Assembly: GCA_958403385.1 (NCBI GenBank)
Contig: CATXXC010000025.1
Span: 1 to 28,470 of the forward strand
DNA length: 28,470 nt
Reading direction: 5' to 3'
Source: an uncultured Collinsella sp.
GTDB lineage: Bacteria; Actinomycetota; Coriobacteriia; Coriobacteriales; Coriobacteriaceae
The notes beneath the pieces are model-generated. The model did no database searches and was not told where the DNA came from. It saw nothing but the letters and a program-made list of their open reading frames with translations. A program made the translations under genes and the position numbers. Positions 12,666-21,459 of the stretch are shown one piece after another. How positions within the stretch are numbered: position 1 is the stretch's first letter; every line of letters starts with the position of its first letter.

Positions 12666-13471
12666 AAGTTCTCTCCTTTTGTCACAGTCCACCATTGGCA
12701 AGGGTTCAGTATTTTAATCGCATGACGGGGGTTGACCCCGGCGTCAACTGCAGAGTTCATCAATATATCAACGAACGGCTCCTCAGAGCGGTCGTGGCCG
12801 AGCAGGATCACCGGTAGTCCGCGCAAGGCAAGGTCTTGCGCCACGTGATAGCCCGCCTCGCCCGTCGCGACAACGTCCGCGCCCGCGGCGATGGCGAGCT
12901 CTCCAAAGTCGCCCAGGGAGCCGCCCAAAATGGCGACGGTGCGGCATGCGTGCTCGGCTTCGCCCCACACACGCGGGTCGCTGCCGAAGGCTGTGGCAGC
13001 ACGGGTGGCAAGATCGCGCAGCGTGCACGGGTCGTTGAGCGTTGCAAGCGCGCCCAGGCCGGTGGCTTCGGGGTTGTCCACGTGTTCCAGTGAGCTCACT
13101 GGTGCGGCACCCAGCAGCTCGCTCAGGCAGACGCGGGCTTCGTGCGAGCGGTCCAGATTGGTGTGGAGCGAGATAATGCTCACGCCGCAGCGGGCGGCCT
13201 CAAACAGCGCTGTGCTGCACTGGGGGCGTGCGGAATCCGACGGACAAAACGCCTCGGGTGCCTTGATGTAGATAGGATGATGCGTCAGCAGCACGTTGGC
13301 GCCGGCTTCTTGGACGCGGCGAACATTAGCTTCGGTCGCATCGAGCGCGCAGACAACACCGGTAATCTCCGCGGCAGGGTCGCCGACGGAGAGTCCTACA
13401 TGGTCCCAACTCTCGGCATCTGTCTTGGGATAGCGTGCCAGCAGCGCGCGTTCAAGCTCGGCGACGATCAT
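12662..13471 (-). CDS. Nif3-like dinuclear metal-centre protein
   Basis: The 269-residue Nif3/YbgI family member shows the conserved WDHVGLSVGD at 22-31, the metal-binding LLTHHPI at 61-67, SLHTNLD at 101-107, and near the C-terminus TGEAGYHVAQD followed by GHDRSEE. These residues form the dinuclear metal site in the family, whose members assemble as hexameric toroids. Some are annotated as GTP cyclohydrolase 1 type 2, but the physiological role is unsettled. The start overlaps the end of the cysteine desulfurase gene by 4 nt and the stop overlaps the zinc-ribbon gene by 4 nt. Confidence 0.92.
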   Translation of the reverse strand: MIVAELERALLARYPKTDAESWDHVGLSVGDPAAEITGVVCALDATEANVRRVQEAGANVLLTHHPIYIKAPEAFCPSDSARPQCSTALFEAARCGVSIISLHTNLDRSHEARVCLSELLGAAPVSSLEHVDNPEATGLGALATLNDPCTLRDLATRAATAFGSDPRVWGEAEHACRTVAILGGSLGDFGELAIAAGADVVATGEAGYHVAQDLALRGLPVILLGHDRSEEPFVDILMNSAVDAGVNPRHAIKILNPCQWWTVTKGENL

Positions 13472-14646
13472 GCGGCGCCTACGATCGAGAGCAGCGTCTG
13501 GGCAAAATCGTCCAGATCGTCCGGATTCACGCGGTCATCGAAGGAGATGCGCAGTGCACCCAGGGCCTGTTCGCGGCCAATACCCATGGCGCTGAGAACA
13601 TGGCTCGGGTCCATGCTGCCGCTCGAGCAGGCGGAACCGGCCGATACCTCAAAGCCGGCGGCGTCGAGCTTGACGATGAGCTCCTCGGAGTCCATGCCAT
13701 CAATGTAGATCGATACCATGCCGGGCAGACGGTCGGCATGCGCATAGTCGCCCATGGTGGCGTGAATGCGAGGGTGGGCCGTAAGCGTGGCGTAGAGCTT
13801 GTCGGAAAGGGTTTGCAGCGTCGCACGCTCCTGGGCTACATGGGGCGCCAGCGTTCGGGCGGCAGCGGCAAAAGCCAGCTGCGTGCGCAGGTCCTGCGTG
13901 CCGGCACGACGTCCGGCTTCCTGTCCACCGCCAAAGATGCGCGGACGCAGCGGCGTGCGGTTCTTAACGTAAAGCGCGCCGGATGCCACAGGACCGCCAA
14001 TTTTGTGGGCCGCGACGGACATAGCATCGACGCCCAGCTCGGTGACATCGAGTGGAATGTGCAGATAGCCCTGGATAGCATCGGTGTGGAACACTGCGCC
14101 CACGGTATGAGCGGCCGCGGCAAGCTCGCGGATAGGCTGTACCACGCCGGTCTCGTTGTTGGCAACCATGATGCTCACGAGCGCCACGTCGTCGCCTAGT
14201 AGCTCGACAAGCGTGGCAGGCTCAATGTAGCCCATGCGGCAGGGCTGCACCAGGTCGACGCTAAAGCCTGCGGCACGCAGCAGCGGCAGGTTGTCCAGAA
14301 TCGAATCGTGCTCGATGGCCGAAACGATTACGCGATCGCGTTTGCGATCGCGCTGACGGGCGCCCTCGGCAAGACCGAGCAGCGCCAGCTGGTTGGCTTC
14401 GGTGCCGCCGTTGGTCAGAACAATCTCGGACGGGCGGACGCGCGCGCCAAAGCTACGGGCGATCTCGCGACGGGCGACTTCCAGGCGCGCGGCGGCCTTG
14501 CGGCCGAGCGAATGCAGCGAGTTGGGGTTGACGCCGGCAAGCTCGCTGTCGTCGTACTCGCGCTGCGCAAGGAGCGCCTCGGCGCGCATGGGCGTCGAGG
14601 CGGCATAGTCAAGATTCACGGGTATGCGGTTTTGACCTGCGGTCAT
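13468..14646 (-). CDS. Cysteine desulfurase (NifS/IscS family)
   Basis: The 392-residue PLP-dependent class V aminotransferase-fold enzyme removes sulfur from cysteine, forming a persulfide for Fe-S clusters or tRNA thiolation. It shows NLDYAASTPM at the N-terminus, NGGTEAN at 79-85, the stacking His113, HTDAIQ at 187-192 and the PLP lysine Lys215 in SVAAHKIGG. The active-site cysteine is Cys340 in SAGSACSSGS. The loop around Cys340 is of the IscS/NifS type rather than the short SufS type. No iscU or thiI partner lies beside it. It overlaps Nif3 by 4 nt and starts 6 nt after rpe. Confidence 0.95.
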   Translation of the reverse strand: MTAGQNRIPVNLDYAASTPMRAEALLAQREYDDSELAGVNPNSLHSLGRKAAARLEVARREIARSFGARVRPSEIVLTNGGTEANQLALLGLAEGARQRDRKRDRVIVSAIEHDSILDNLPLLRAAGFSVDLVQPCRMGYIEPATLVELLGDDVALVSIMVANNETGVVQPIRELAAAAHTVGAVFHTDAIQGYLHIPLDVTELGVDAMSVAAHKIGGPVASGALYVKNRTPLRPRIFGGGQEAGRRAGTQDLRTQLAFAAAARTLAPHVAQERATLQTLSDKLYATLTAHPRIHATMGDYAHADRLPGMVSIYIDGMDSEELIVKLDAAGFEVSAGSACSSGSMDPSHVLSAMGIGREQALGALRISFDDRVNPDDLDDFAQTLLSIVGAA

Positions 14647-14652
14647 AAGGGT

Positions 14653-15324
14653 TTATGCCTCCTGTGCGGCCTCGTTGCCCAGCTTCTGCAGTAGCGCAAC
14701 CTCGGCAGCGGGATCTTCGGACTTAAATACGGCAGAACCGGCCACGAGCACGTTGGCGCCGGCCTTGACGACCTCGGCAATGTTCTTGGAAGAAATGCCG
14801 CCGTCGACCTCGATCATGGGCGACACGCCGTGACGCTCGCACATGGCTTTGAGCTCGTGTAGCTTGGCGATGGTACCGGGGATAAAGCTCTGGCCGCCAA
14901 AGCCGGGGTTCACGCTCATGAGCAGTACCATGTCGACAACATCGATGATGCTCTCGAGCACGCACACGGGGGTGGCGGGGTTGAGCACCACGCCGGCCTT
15001 GACGCCGCGCTGCTGCAGATGCGTGAGCGTGCGGTGCAGGTGCGTGGAAGCCTCGTAGTGCACGGTGATCATGTCGGCACCGGCGTCGGCGTACCAATCG
15101 ACCGTCTCGTCGGGGTTCGACACCATGAGGTGCGCGTCGACCGGTACATCGGTGGAGCGCTTGACGGCCTTAAGGATGTCAACGCCAAAGGTGAGGTTGC
15201 CGGTAAAGTGACCGTCCATAACGTCGAAGTGCACGTAGTCGGCGCCGGCGATCTTGTCGAGTTCGCCCTTGAGGTTGGCCATGTCGGCCGAAAGGACAGA
15301 CGGAGCGATTTTAATGGAACCCAT
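14653..15324 (-). CDS. rpe: Ribulose-phosphate 3-epimerase
   Basis: The 223-residue TIM-barrel enzyme interconverts ribulose 5-phosphate and xylulose 5-phosphate in the pentose phosphate pathway. Metal and catalytic residues appear in HFDVMDGHF, in VDAHLMVSNP and in EVDGGIS. The phosphate-binding MSVNPGFGGQSF is complete. Length is typical. The gene starts 18 nt after gpsA, with an AAAGG ribosome-binding site, and lies 6 nt before the desulfurase. Confidence 0.97.
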   Translation of the reverse strand: MGSIKIAPSVLSADMANLKGELDKIAGADYVHFDVMDGHFTGNLTFGVDILKAVKRSTDVPVDAHLMVSNPDETVDWYADAGADMITVHYEASTHLHRTLTHLQQRGVKAGVVLNPATPVCVLESIIDVVDMVLLMSVNPGFGGQSFIPGTIAKLHELKAMCERHGVSPMIEVDGGISSKNIAEVVKAGANVLVAGSAVFKSEDPAAEVALLQKLGNEAAQEA

Positions 15325-15342
15325 GGTAGTAGCCTTTCTGCG

Positions 15343-16350
15343 CTAGTCGGTGAGTCCGTAGAACTCTTGAGAGGGGACGCGGTCGGTAAGAATCTCGAGC
15401 GCCCTATCCAAAGTAACACCGTTGTAGAGCGTTTGCTCCACGGCAAAGGTGAGTGGAATGTCTACGCCCAGTGAACGGGCGAGCTCGCTCACGCTGCGGG
15501 CGGCGACGGCGCCCTCCACCACCATATGCGTGCGCGTCTGGTACTCGTCGAGCGAAACGCCGTGGGCAAACTCGTAGCCAAAGGTGCGGTTGCGCGAATG
15601 CTCCGAGGTACAGGTGGCAATGAGGTCTCCCATGCCGGCAAGTCCCATGCAGGTCATAGCTTGACCGCCGCGGGCGTGCACCAGACGGCTGATCTCGGCT
15701 AGGCCGCGCGTCATGATGAGGGCGAGCGTGTTGTCGCCCGCGCCGGTGCCGGCGGAGATGCCGCACACGATGGCGATGACATTTTTCATGGCGCCGCAGA
15801 CCTCGACACCGGTCATGTCCTGCGACAGGTAGATGCGGAAGGCCGTGGACAGGAGCAGGTCCTTAAAGGCCTCCCCTATCTGCGGATCTTCGCTGGCGAT
15901 GACGGCGGCAGAAAGTCCGCCGCGGCAAATCTCCTCGGCATGGTTGGGGCCAGAGAGGGCCGCCACGCGCGCCTCGTTGCCGATCTCGCTGGCGATGACC
16001 TCGCTCATGAGCAGGCCGGACTCAGGCTCAATGCCCTTGGTGAGGCAAAGCACCGGGGTATCGGCGGCGATAAAGGGCGCCGCCTGGTGGCACACGCTGC
16101 GAAGGTGCGTCGATGGAACGGCAAAGATGATGGCCTCGGCGCCGTTGAGCGCCTGCGACAGGTCCGTGGTGGCGACGACGTTGCCGGGCAGCTCGTAGCC
16201 CACAAGGTAGCGGGGGTTGCGGTGCTCGCCATTGATGCCGGCGGCCGTCTGCTCGCTATGGGCCCACATGGTCACGCGCTCGGCTCGCGCGGCGGCAAGG
16301 CCGGCGACGGCGGTTCCCCAGGAGCCAGAGCCAATCAGCGCAACATTCAT
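15343..16350 (-). CDS. gpsA: Glycerol-3-phosphate dehydrogenase [NAD(P)+]
   Basis: The 335-residue enzyme reduces dihydroxyacetone phosphate to sn-glycerol 3-phosphate, the backbone for phospholipids. It has the dinucleotide-binding GSGSWGTAVA at 7-16, KGIEPES in the substrate region, the catalytic lysine in GAMKNVIAI, and the C-terminal MGLAGMGDLIATC. It is 9 nt from plsY, whose product uses its glycerol 3-phosphate, so the two consecutive steps of phosphatidate synthesis are co-transcribed. Confidence 0.97.
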   Translation of the reverse strand: MNVALIGSGSWGTAVAGLAAARAERVTMWAHSEQTAAGINGEHRNPRYLVGYELPGNVVATTDLSQALNGAEAIIFAVPSTHLRSVCHQAAPFIAADTPVLCLTKGIEPESGLLMSEVIASEIGNEARVAALSGPNHAEEICRGGLSAAVIASEDPQIGEAFKDLLLSTAFRIYLSQDMTGVEVCGAMKNVIAIVCGISAGTGAGDNTLALIMTRGLAEISRLVHARGGQAMTCMGLAGMGDLIATCTSEHSRNRTFGYEFAHGVSLDEYQTRTHMVVEGAVAARSVSELARSLGVDIPLTFAVEQTLYNGVTLDRALEILTDRVPSQEFYGLTD

Positions 16351-16359
16351 GACTCTCTC

Positions 16360-17043
16360 CTACTTATCGTCGGGCTCGGTGACGCGCTTGGTAAACGAGA
16401 GCTTGGACTCCTTACCGGTCATGAGCTTTTTGATGTTCGCACGATGGGCCCACACCACGGTGATGCCGATCATCGCCATGCAAAACTTAAGTCCTAGGCT
16501 GCTGTACGGAAAGACCGCGCAAGTGGCGATGGGAAGACCGATGGCCGCGGCAAGCGAGCCCACCGACACAAACTTGGTGATGGCGACGGCCATGATAAAC
16601 ATGCCCAGCAGCGAAAGCCCAATGGGCCAGTACCATGCGAGGATTACGCCCAGACCGACCGCGATACCCTTGCCGCCGTGGAAGTTAAGGTAAGGCGAGA
16701 AGATATGGCCCCACACGGCTGCCAGGCAAATGACGCCGAGCATCCAGTCGCCGGCGGCACCGGGGGCCATAATGCTCACGGGGAAGCCATAGCCCAAGTC
16801 GGCAATGAGCGGACGCGCGATAAGGACGCAGATGGCGCCCTTAAGGCAGTCGAGCAGCAGTGTGAGCGCGGCCACCTTGGGGCCGGCCACGCGCAGGGCG
16901 TTGGTGGTGCCGATGTTGCCGGAGCCCGCCTTACGAATGTCCGTGTGGTTGAACACGCGGCCCAAGATCAGGCCAAACGGAATCGCCCCGATAAAGAACG
17001 AGACCACGGCGCAGATGGCGGTCAGCAGAATCGAATTATGCAT
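16360..17043 (-). CDS. plsY: Glycerol-3-phosphate acyltransferase PlsY
   Basis: The 227-residue integral membrane enzyme transfers an acyl group from acyl-phosphate to glycerol 3-phosphate. It shows the family motifs GSGNIGTTNALR, HIFSPYLNFHGGKG and a late HRANIKKL, with five or more membrane segments. I place the start at ATG 17043 (MHNSILLTAI), which overlaps the der stop by 8 nt and has AAGGAG 7 nt upstream. A longer frame to 17091 lies inside der. The C-terminal charged tail (LSFTKRVTEPDDK) is longer than in many PlsY proteins. Confidence 0.95.
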   Translation of the reverse strand: MHNSILLTAICAVVSFFIGAIPFGLILGRVFNHTDIRKAGSGNIGTTNALRVAGPKVAALTLLLDCLKGAICVLIARPLIADLGYGFPVSIMAPGAAGDWMLGVICLAAVWGHIFSPYLNFHGGKGIAVGLGVILAWYWPIGLSLLGMFIMAVAITKFVSVGSLAAAIGLPIATCAVFPYSSLGLKFCMAMIGITVVWAHRANIKKLMTGKESKLSFTKRVTEPDDK

Positions 17044-18370
17044 CCTTTTGCTCCTTCTTCCTAAAGAAGAGTCGAATGGGTGTGCCGGCAAAGTCGAAGG
17101 TCGAGCGCATGCGGTTCTCGACGTAGCGCTGATAGGTGTCGTTGACCAGATCGCTGTGGTTGACGAAGAACGTGAACGTCGGCGGGTTGACGCCCGTCTG
17201 GGTCACGTAGTGCATGCGCAGGCGGCGCTTGCCGTCCACCACGGTATGACCGAACTCGCGCATGTCGGTGAGGAACGTGTTGAGGCGCGAGGTGCTGATC
17301 TTTTGCGAGCGTGTCTTCTCGGCGGCGTCTACCATTGCCCAGATCTTCTCGACGCTGCGGCCGGTCAGGGCAGAGATGCGCAGGTACTGGGCCCAGGGAG
17401 CCATAACGCCCAGACGGCGGTCGATGGTCTCCATGCAGGCCTCGCGCTTACGGTCGTCGTCGAGCAGATCCCACTTGTTGAGCAGCACCACGATGGCGCA
17501 GCCGCGCTCGATGGCAAGACCCATGACCTTCTGGTCCTGCTCAGTGACGCCCACGGAGGCATCGACGACGAGCAGCGCCACGTCGGCGCGGTCGATGGCA
17601 CGCAGGCCGCGGACCATGGAGTAGTACTCGATGTTCTCGTACACGGTGCTCTTCTTGCGGATGCCCGCGGTATCGACCATGCGGTAGTGCTTACCGTTGC
17701 GCTCCACGACGGTGTCGATGGCGTCGCGCGTCGTGCCGGCAATGTTGGACACGATAGAGCGGTCGGCGCCCAGGATACGATTGAACAGCGACGACTTACC
17801 GGCATTGGGGCGGCCGATGATGGCTACGTTCAGCGCGTCGGGGAACTCATCGGCGACCTCGTCCTCTTCCTCCGGAAGCAGGGCCACGATGTCATCGAGC
17901 AGGTCGCCCGTGCCGTGGCCGTGCAGGGCCGAGAGCGGCGTGGGCTCGCCGATGCCGAGCGAATAGAACTCCCAGATGCTGTCGTTTTCGCGATCGGGGT
18001 TGTCGAGCTTGTTCACCAGCAGAAAGACCGGCTTGTCGCAGCGCTTGAGCATGCGGGCGACCGACTCGTCCTCCTCGGTGACGCCGGTGCGGCCGTCGAC
18101 CACAAACAGGATGACGGCGGCTTCCTCGGCGGCGGCGAGGGCCTGGTCGCGGATGGATGTGGCAAACACGTCATCGCTCTTGAGCGGTTCGATGCCGCCC
18201 GTGTCGACGATGGTGAACTCGCGGCCGTTCCAATCGGCCGTGTGGTACGAGCGGTCGCGCGTGACGCCGCGAGACTCGTGGACGATGGCGTCCGAGGTCT
18301 GGGCCAGGCGGTTAACGAGTGTGGACTTGCCCACGTTGGGGCGTCCGACGACGGCGACGATAGGTTTCAT
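17036..18370 (-). CDS. der: Ribosome-assembly GTPase Der (EngA)
   Basis: The 444-residue protein has two tandem GTPase domains and a C-terminal KH-like domain and acts in 50S subunit maturation. The first domain shows GRPNVGKS at 9-16, DTGG at 56-59 and NKLD at 120-123. The second shows GRPNAGKS at 186-193, DTAG at 233-236 and NKWD at 298-301. ATG 18370 follows AAAGGAG; an in-frame ATG at 18541 would add a non-homologous extension inside the DUF512 gene and is rejected. It overlaps plsY. Confidence 0.97.
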   Translation of the reverse strand: MKPIVAVVGRPNVGKSTLVNRLAQTSDAIVHESRGVTRDRSYHTADWNGREFTIVDTGGIEPLKSDDVFATSIRDQALAAAEEAAVILFVVDGRTGVTEEDESVARMLKRCDKPVFLLVNKLDNPDRENDSIWEFYSLGIGEPTPLSALHGHGTGDLLDDIVALLPEEEDEVADEFPDALNVAIIGRPNAGKSSLFNRILGADRSIVSNIAGTTRDAIDTVVERNGKHYRMVDTAGIRKKSTVYENIEYYSMVRGLRAIDRADVALLVVDASVGVTEQDQKVMGLAIERGCAIVVLLNKWDLLDDDRKREACMETIDRRLGVMAPWAQYLRISALTGRSVEKIWAMVDAAEKTRSQKISTSRLNTFLTDMREFGHTVVDGKRRLRMHYVTQTGVNPPTFTFFVNHSDLVNDTYQRYVENRMRSTFDFAGTPIRLFFRKKEQKDA

Positions 18371-18380
18371 CTGCTCTCCT

Positions 18381-19823
18381 TTAATGGGTAGGGTCAGCGG
18401 AATTAGTAGAGTCGGCAGGCACAATGCCAAGGATGTGCTCCAGGGTATCGAGCAGCTCATGCGGCATGGTCGACACCACATGAACCTCGGCGCCGCGACC
18501 GGTAAGGCTTGCGAGTAAATCGTCACGATGATACTCGTCAAGCGTCATGCCGTCAGCGTTGAACATGAGCTTAGGCACAAAGAGCATAACCCCCGACAGA
18601 TCTTGGGGCAGCTGTTCCAGAATGTCACACGCGACGATGAGGCCGGTCACGTCCACGTTGCCGCCAAAGTAGCGGTTCTTGATGGCTGTGACGGTGCCGC
18701 CGAGACCATGCGGCGACTCCACAAAGCGCGCCACGGTGTCGCGTGCGCTGGCGCCGGAGAGGCACAGAAGGCGCTGGTTACGCTCGGCGATGGCCTCGCG
18801 GACGCGGGCCAGACGCTCGGCGTCGGTTGCAAGCACGTCGTCGGTCTCGTCCAGATATGAGCGGATCATGCCGATGCCGTCGTAGTACTGCGGGTAGCCG
18901 TCGTAAAATTCTGCCTCGGGAGGATCGATGCCAGCGTCCAGATAGAACTCGTCGCTCATCTGGAAGGTGTGGCGGCCAAAACGCTCGAAGGCACGGTCCT
19001 GGAACGGTCGGATCATGGCAATGGTCTCGCGCGCTAGCTCGGGTTTGTCGCTGTAGGACCAACTAAAGCGGTTCTGGTGCTTGGTAAAACCGAGCGGCAC
19101 AATGCCCAGGCTCGTGATCTGCTCATGCTCCTCGCAGAAGCGCAGGGTCTTTTCCAGCTCCTCGCCGTCGTTCATGCCGGGGCACAGCACGATCTGCGCG
19201 TGAATCTCGATGCCGGCTGCCATGATGGCCTCGAGCACGTCCATGCCGCGCTGGGCGTTGCGGCCCATCATGCGGCGGCGGACGTCGGGGCTTACGGCGT
19301 GGACCGATACGTTCATGGGGCTCATGTTGCGATCGATAACGTTTTGCACGTCCTCGTCGGTGAGGTTGGTCAGCGTGACGAAGTTGCCCTGCAAAAAGCT
19401 CAGACGGTAGTCGTCATCGCGAATATAGAGCGTGGAGCGGCCGCCCTTGGGGAGCATCGTCATAAAGCAGAACACGCAGGCGTTTACGCAGGTACGCATG
19501 CCATCGAAGATGGGTCCATCGAACTCCAGGCCCCAGTCCTCGCCCGGGAAGCGGTCGAGCTCGACGGAGGTGACGCTGTTGTCGCGCGGGTCGAAAACCT
19601 CGAGGTCGACGGTGTCGTCGTCGGCTTCCCAGAGCCACACGATCATATCGGTAAGCTGCTCGCCGTTGACCGTAAGTACGCGCATGCCCGGCTCGATACC
19701 CACATCCCACGCGGGCGATTCGGGACGCACGTTCTTTACGAGCGCGCCCTCACCCGGCTCGGGGTCGCGGCTGCGCCCGTAATCGGCCACCTCGGCGGCG
19801 TATGCGGGTACGGTCTGGTCCAT
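18381..19823 (-). CDS. DUF512 radical-SAM/PDZ protein
   Basis: The 480-residue product has a PDZ-like N-terminal domain (about 26-85, with VRPESPAWDVGIEPGM), a radical-SAM-type cysteine motif Cys112-x3-Cys116-x2-Cys119 (CVNACVFCF), and a C-terminal DUF512 domain ending in Asp/Thr-rich sequence. The family is widespread beside der, plsY and gpsA in Gram-positive bacteria, but its reaction is unknown; it presumably binds a 4Fe-4S cluster. ATG 19823 starts 2 nt after the ispH stop, with AAGGAG some 14 nt upstream. The longer frame to 19928 lies inside ispH and is rejected. Confidence 0.9.
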   Translation of the reverse strand: MDQTVPAYAAEVADYGRSRDPEPGEGALVKNVRPESPAWDVGIEPGMRVLTVNGEQLTDMIVWLWEADDDTVDLEVFDPRDNSVTSVELDRFPGEDWGLEFDGPIFDGMRTCVNACVFCFMTMLPKGGRSTLYIRDDDYRLSFLQGNFVTLTNLTDEDVQNVIDRNMSPMNVSVHAVSPDVRRRMMGRNAQRGMDVLEAIMAAGIEIHAQIVLCPGMNDGEELEKTLRFCEEHEQITSLGIVPLGFTKHQNRFSWSYSDKPELARETIAMIRPFQDRAFERFGRHTFQMSDEFYLDAGIDPPEAEFYDGYPQYYDGIGMIRSYLDETDDVLATDAERLARVREAIAERNQRLLCLSGASARDTVARFVESPHGLGGTVTAIKNRYFGGNVDVTGLIVACDILEQLPQDLSGVMLFVPKLMFNADGMTLDEYHRDDLLASLTGRGAEVHVVSTMPHELLDTLEHILGIVPADSTNSADPTH

Positions 19824-19825
19824 GA

Positions 19826-20725
19826 TTAGCGGCAAAGCTCCTTGATGCGCGTGACGGCGCGTTCGATGTGTTCTTGTGGGGTGGAGGCTCCGGCAGTGAT
19901 GCCGATGTGGTGAGCGTCGGTAAACCACGCGGCCTGGAGCTCGGATGCCTCCTCGATGTGATGTGTATGCTCACAGACGTTGGCGCAGATCTGTGCCAAA
20001 CGACGTGTGTTACCCGAGTTCTTTCCGCCCACCACAACCATGCAATCACAGCGTTTGGCAAGTGATGCGGCTGCCTGCTGGCGTTCGCTCGTGGCGGCGC
20101 AGATGGTGTTGATTACACGCAGCTCCTGCACGCGCGGGGTGATGGCAGACACGACCTCGGCGAGGTTCTGTGCGGTCTGGGTGGTCTGCACGACGAGGCC
20201 TACCTTGCCCTTGAGCGACAAGGCGTTGGCGTCGGCGGCACAGCTCACGACCTGCGCATCATTGCCGGCGTGGCCCAGGATGCCCTCCACCTCGGGATGG
20301 CCCGGCTCACCCACGACCACCACGCGGTAGCCCTCGCGCACCAGGCGCTCGGCTGCCATATGGACCTTCTTCACGTAGGGGCAGGTGGCGTCGACCACGT
20401 TGAGGCCACGCTTGCGGGCGGCATCGATCACCTGCGGCACCACGCCGTGGGCGCGGATGATCACGGTGCCGGTTGTGGCATTATCCAAGTTCTCGGCCAG
20501 GCCAACGCCTGCCTCATCAAGCTCGCGCACCACGATGGGGTTATGGATGAGCGGACCCAAGGTATGGACCTGAGTGTACTCCCCTGCCTGCGGCGCGGCG
20601 GCCAGCGCCATATCGAGCGCACGCTGTACGCCGTAGCAAGTGCCGGCGTGGGCGGCGATCTCGATGGTGGGCGCGTTTGCCTGGTCAGACGCAGCCGCGG
20701 CGGTGTTCGTCACGTTCTCGCTCAT
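19826..20725 (-). CDS. ispH: 4-hydroxy-3-methylbut-2-enyl diphosphate reductase
   Basis: The 299-residue Fe-S enzyme makes IPP and DMAPP in the last step of the MEP isoprenoid pathway. The three cluster cysteines are present: Cys30 (AGTCYGVQRA), Cys115 (DATCPYVKK) and Cys209 (NTICAATSERQ). HTLGPLIHNP, RAHGV and GHPEVEGILG are conserved, as is the late IGITAGAST. About 18 N-terminal residues (Ala/Asn/Ser-rich) precede the conserved core. ATG 20725 is 2 nt after the plsC stop. Confidence 0.97.
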   Translation of the reverse strand: MSENVTNTAAAASDQANAPTIEIAAHAGTCYGVQRALDMALAAAPQAGEYTQVHTLGPLIHNPIVVRELDEAGVGLAENLDNATTGTVIIRAHGVVPQVIDAARKRGLNVVDATCPYVKKVHMAAERLVREGYRVVVVGEPGHPEVEGILGHAGNDAQVVSCAADANALSLKGKVGLVVQTTQTAQNLAEVVSAITPRVQELRVINTICAATSERQQAAASLAKRCDCMVVVGGKNSGNTRRLAQICANVCEHTHHIEEASELQAAWFTDAHHIGITAGASTPQEHIERAVTRIKELCR

Positions 20726-20727
20726 GG

Positions 20728-21456
20728 CTAGAACCTGCCCGGATGCTCGGCGCACAGGTCGTCTCGCATGGCGTAGACGCGGCTCATGGCCTCGGACTCA
20801 AACCAGGCCAAGCGCTCCGTGCGTTTAAGCCCGGCCGGTGCGTCGGAAAGCGAGACGGCCTTGCCAGCACGGATCCAGCATTTCTTGGGACGCATGAGCT
20901 TTTTGCCCGCGGGCGTGATGTCGGACCAACCGCAGATGGCGAGCGGGTTGACGGGCGCCTTGCCCATCTGGGCGATGAGCGCAAAGCCGCCGTGGACCTC
21001 GGGCTTGATCTCGCGCGAGCGGATGCGCGTGCCCTCGGGGAAGATCAGGACGTCCTCGCCGCGCTGCAGCGCATGCTGAGCGGCGCGCAAGCACTTCATG
21101 TCGGCGGTACCGCGCTCGACGGGGATGCCGCCAACGCGGCTAAAGGCCCAGCGCACAATCTTGCTCTTGGCGAACTCGGACTTAAAAATGGGTCGAATGC
21201 GGCGGCCGCCAAAGAACAGCGCCGTCTCCACGGCCAAGAGCTCGGCCATCGAGGTGTGGTTGCAGATGACCACGCTGCCGCGGTCTTCCTGGCGCTCAAA
21301 CAGAAGATCGGCGTCCTCTACCTTCCAGCGCCACATGAGCTTGGAGAAGGCCCAAAGGATTGCCATGACCACGGCGACGGTGCCGCGGATGAGCGCGGGG
21401 AACTCGGCATAAGGGGCGTTGTAGTAATCCTCGGGCGTCTGCTTAAACAGGCGCAT
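20728..21456 (-). CDS. plsC: 1-acyl-sn-glycerol-3-phosphate acyltransferase
   Basis: The 242-residue membrane-associated acyltransferase converts lysophosphatidate to phosphatidate, downstream of GpsA and PlsY encoded in the same run. It has a membrane helix at about 22-40, the substrate-binding FPEGTR at 139-144 and GGIPVERG at 109-116. The catalytic motif, usually H-x4-D, reads H-x4-E here (His67 TSMA Glu72). This is the main oddity; the rest of the family pattern is intact. The start is 3 nt after cmk. Confidence 0.92.
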   Translation of the reverse strand: MRLFKQTPEDYYNAPYAEFPALIRGTVAVVMAILWAFSKLMWRWKVEDADLLFERQEDRGSVVICNHTSMAELLAVETALFFGGRRIRPIFKSEFAKSKIVRWAFSRVGGIPVERGTADMKCLRAAQHALQRGEDVLIFPEGTRIRSREIKPEVHGGFALIAQMGKAPVNPLAICGWSDITPAGKKLMRPKKCWIRAGKAVSLSDAPAGLKRTERLAWFESEAMSRVYAMRDDLCAEHPGRF

Positions 21457-21459
21457 GGG

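Noticed and set aside
16805..18391. Very long plus-strand open frame opposite der and plsY
   Set aside because: It is a GC-driven shadow: der and plsY on the minus strand have complete family motifs, and this frame has none and no ribosome-binding site.
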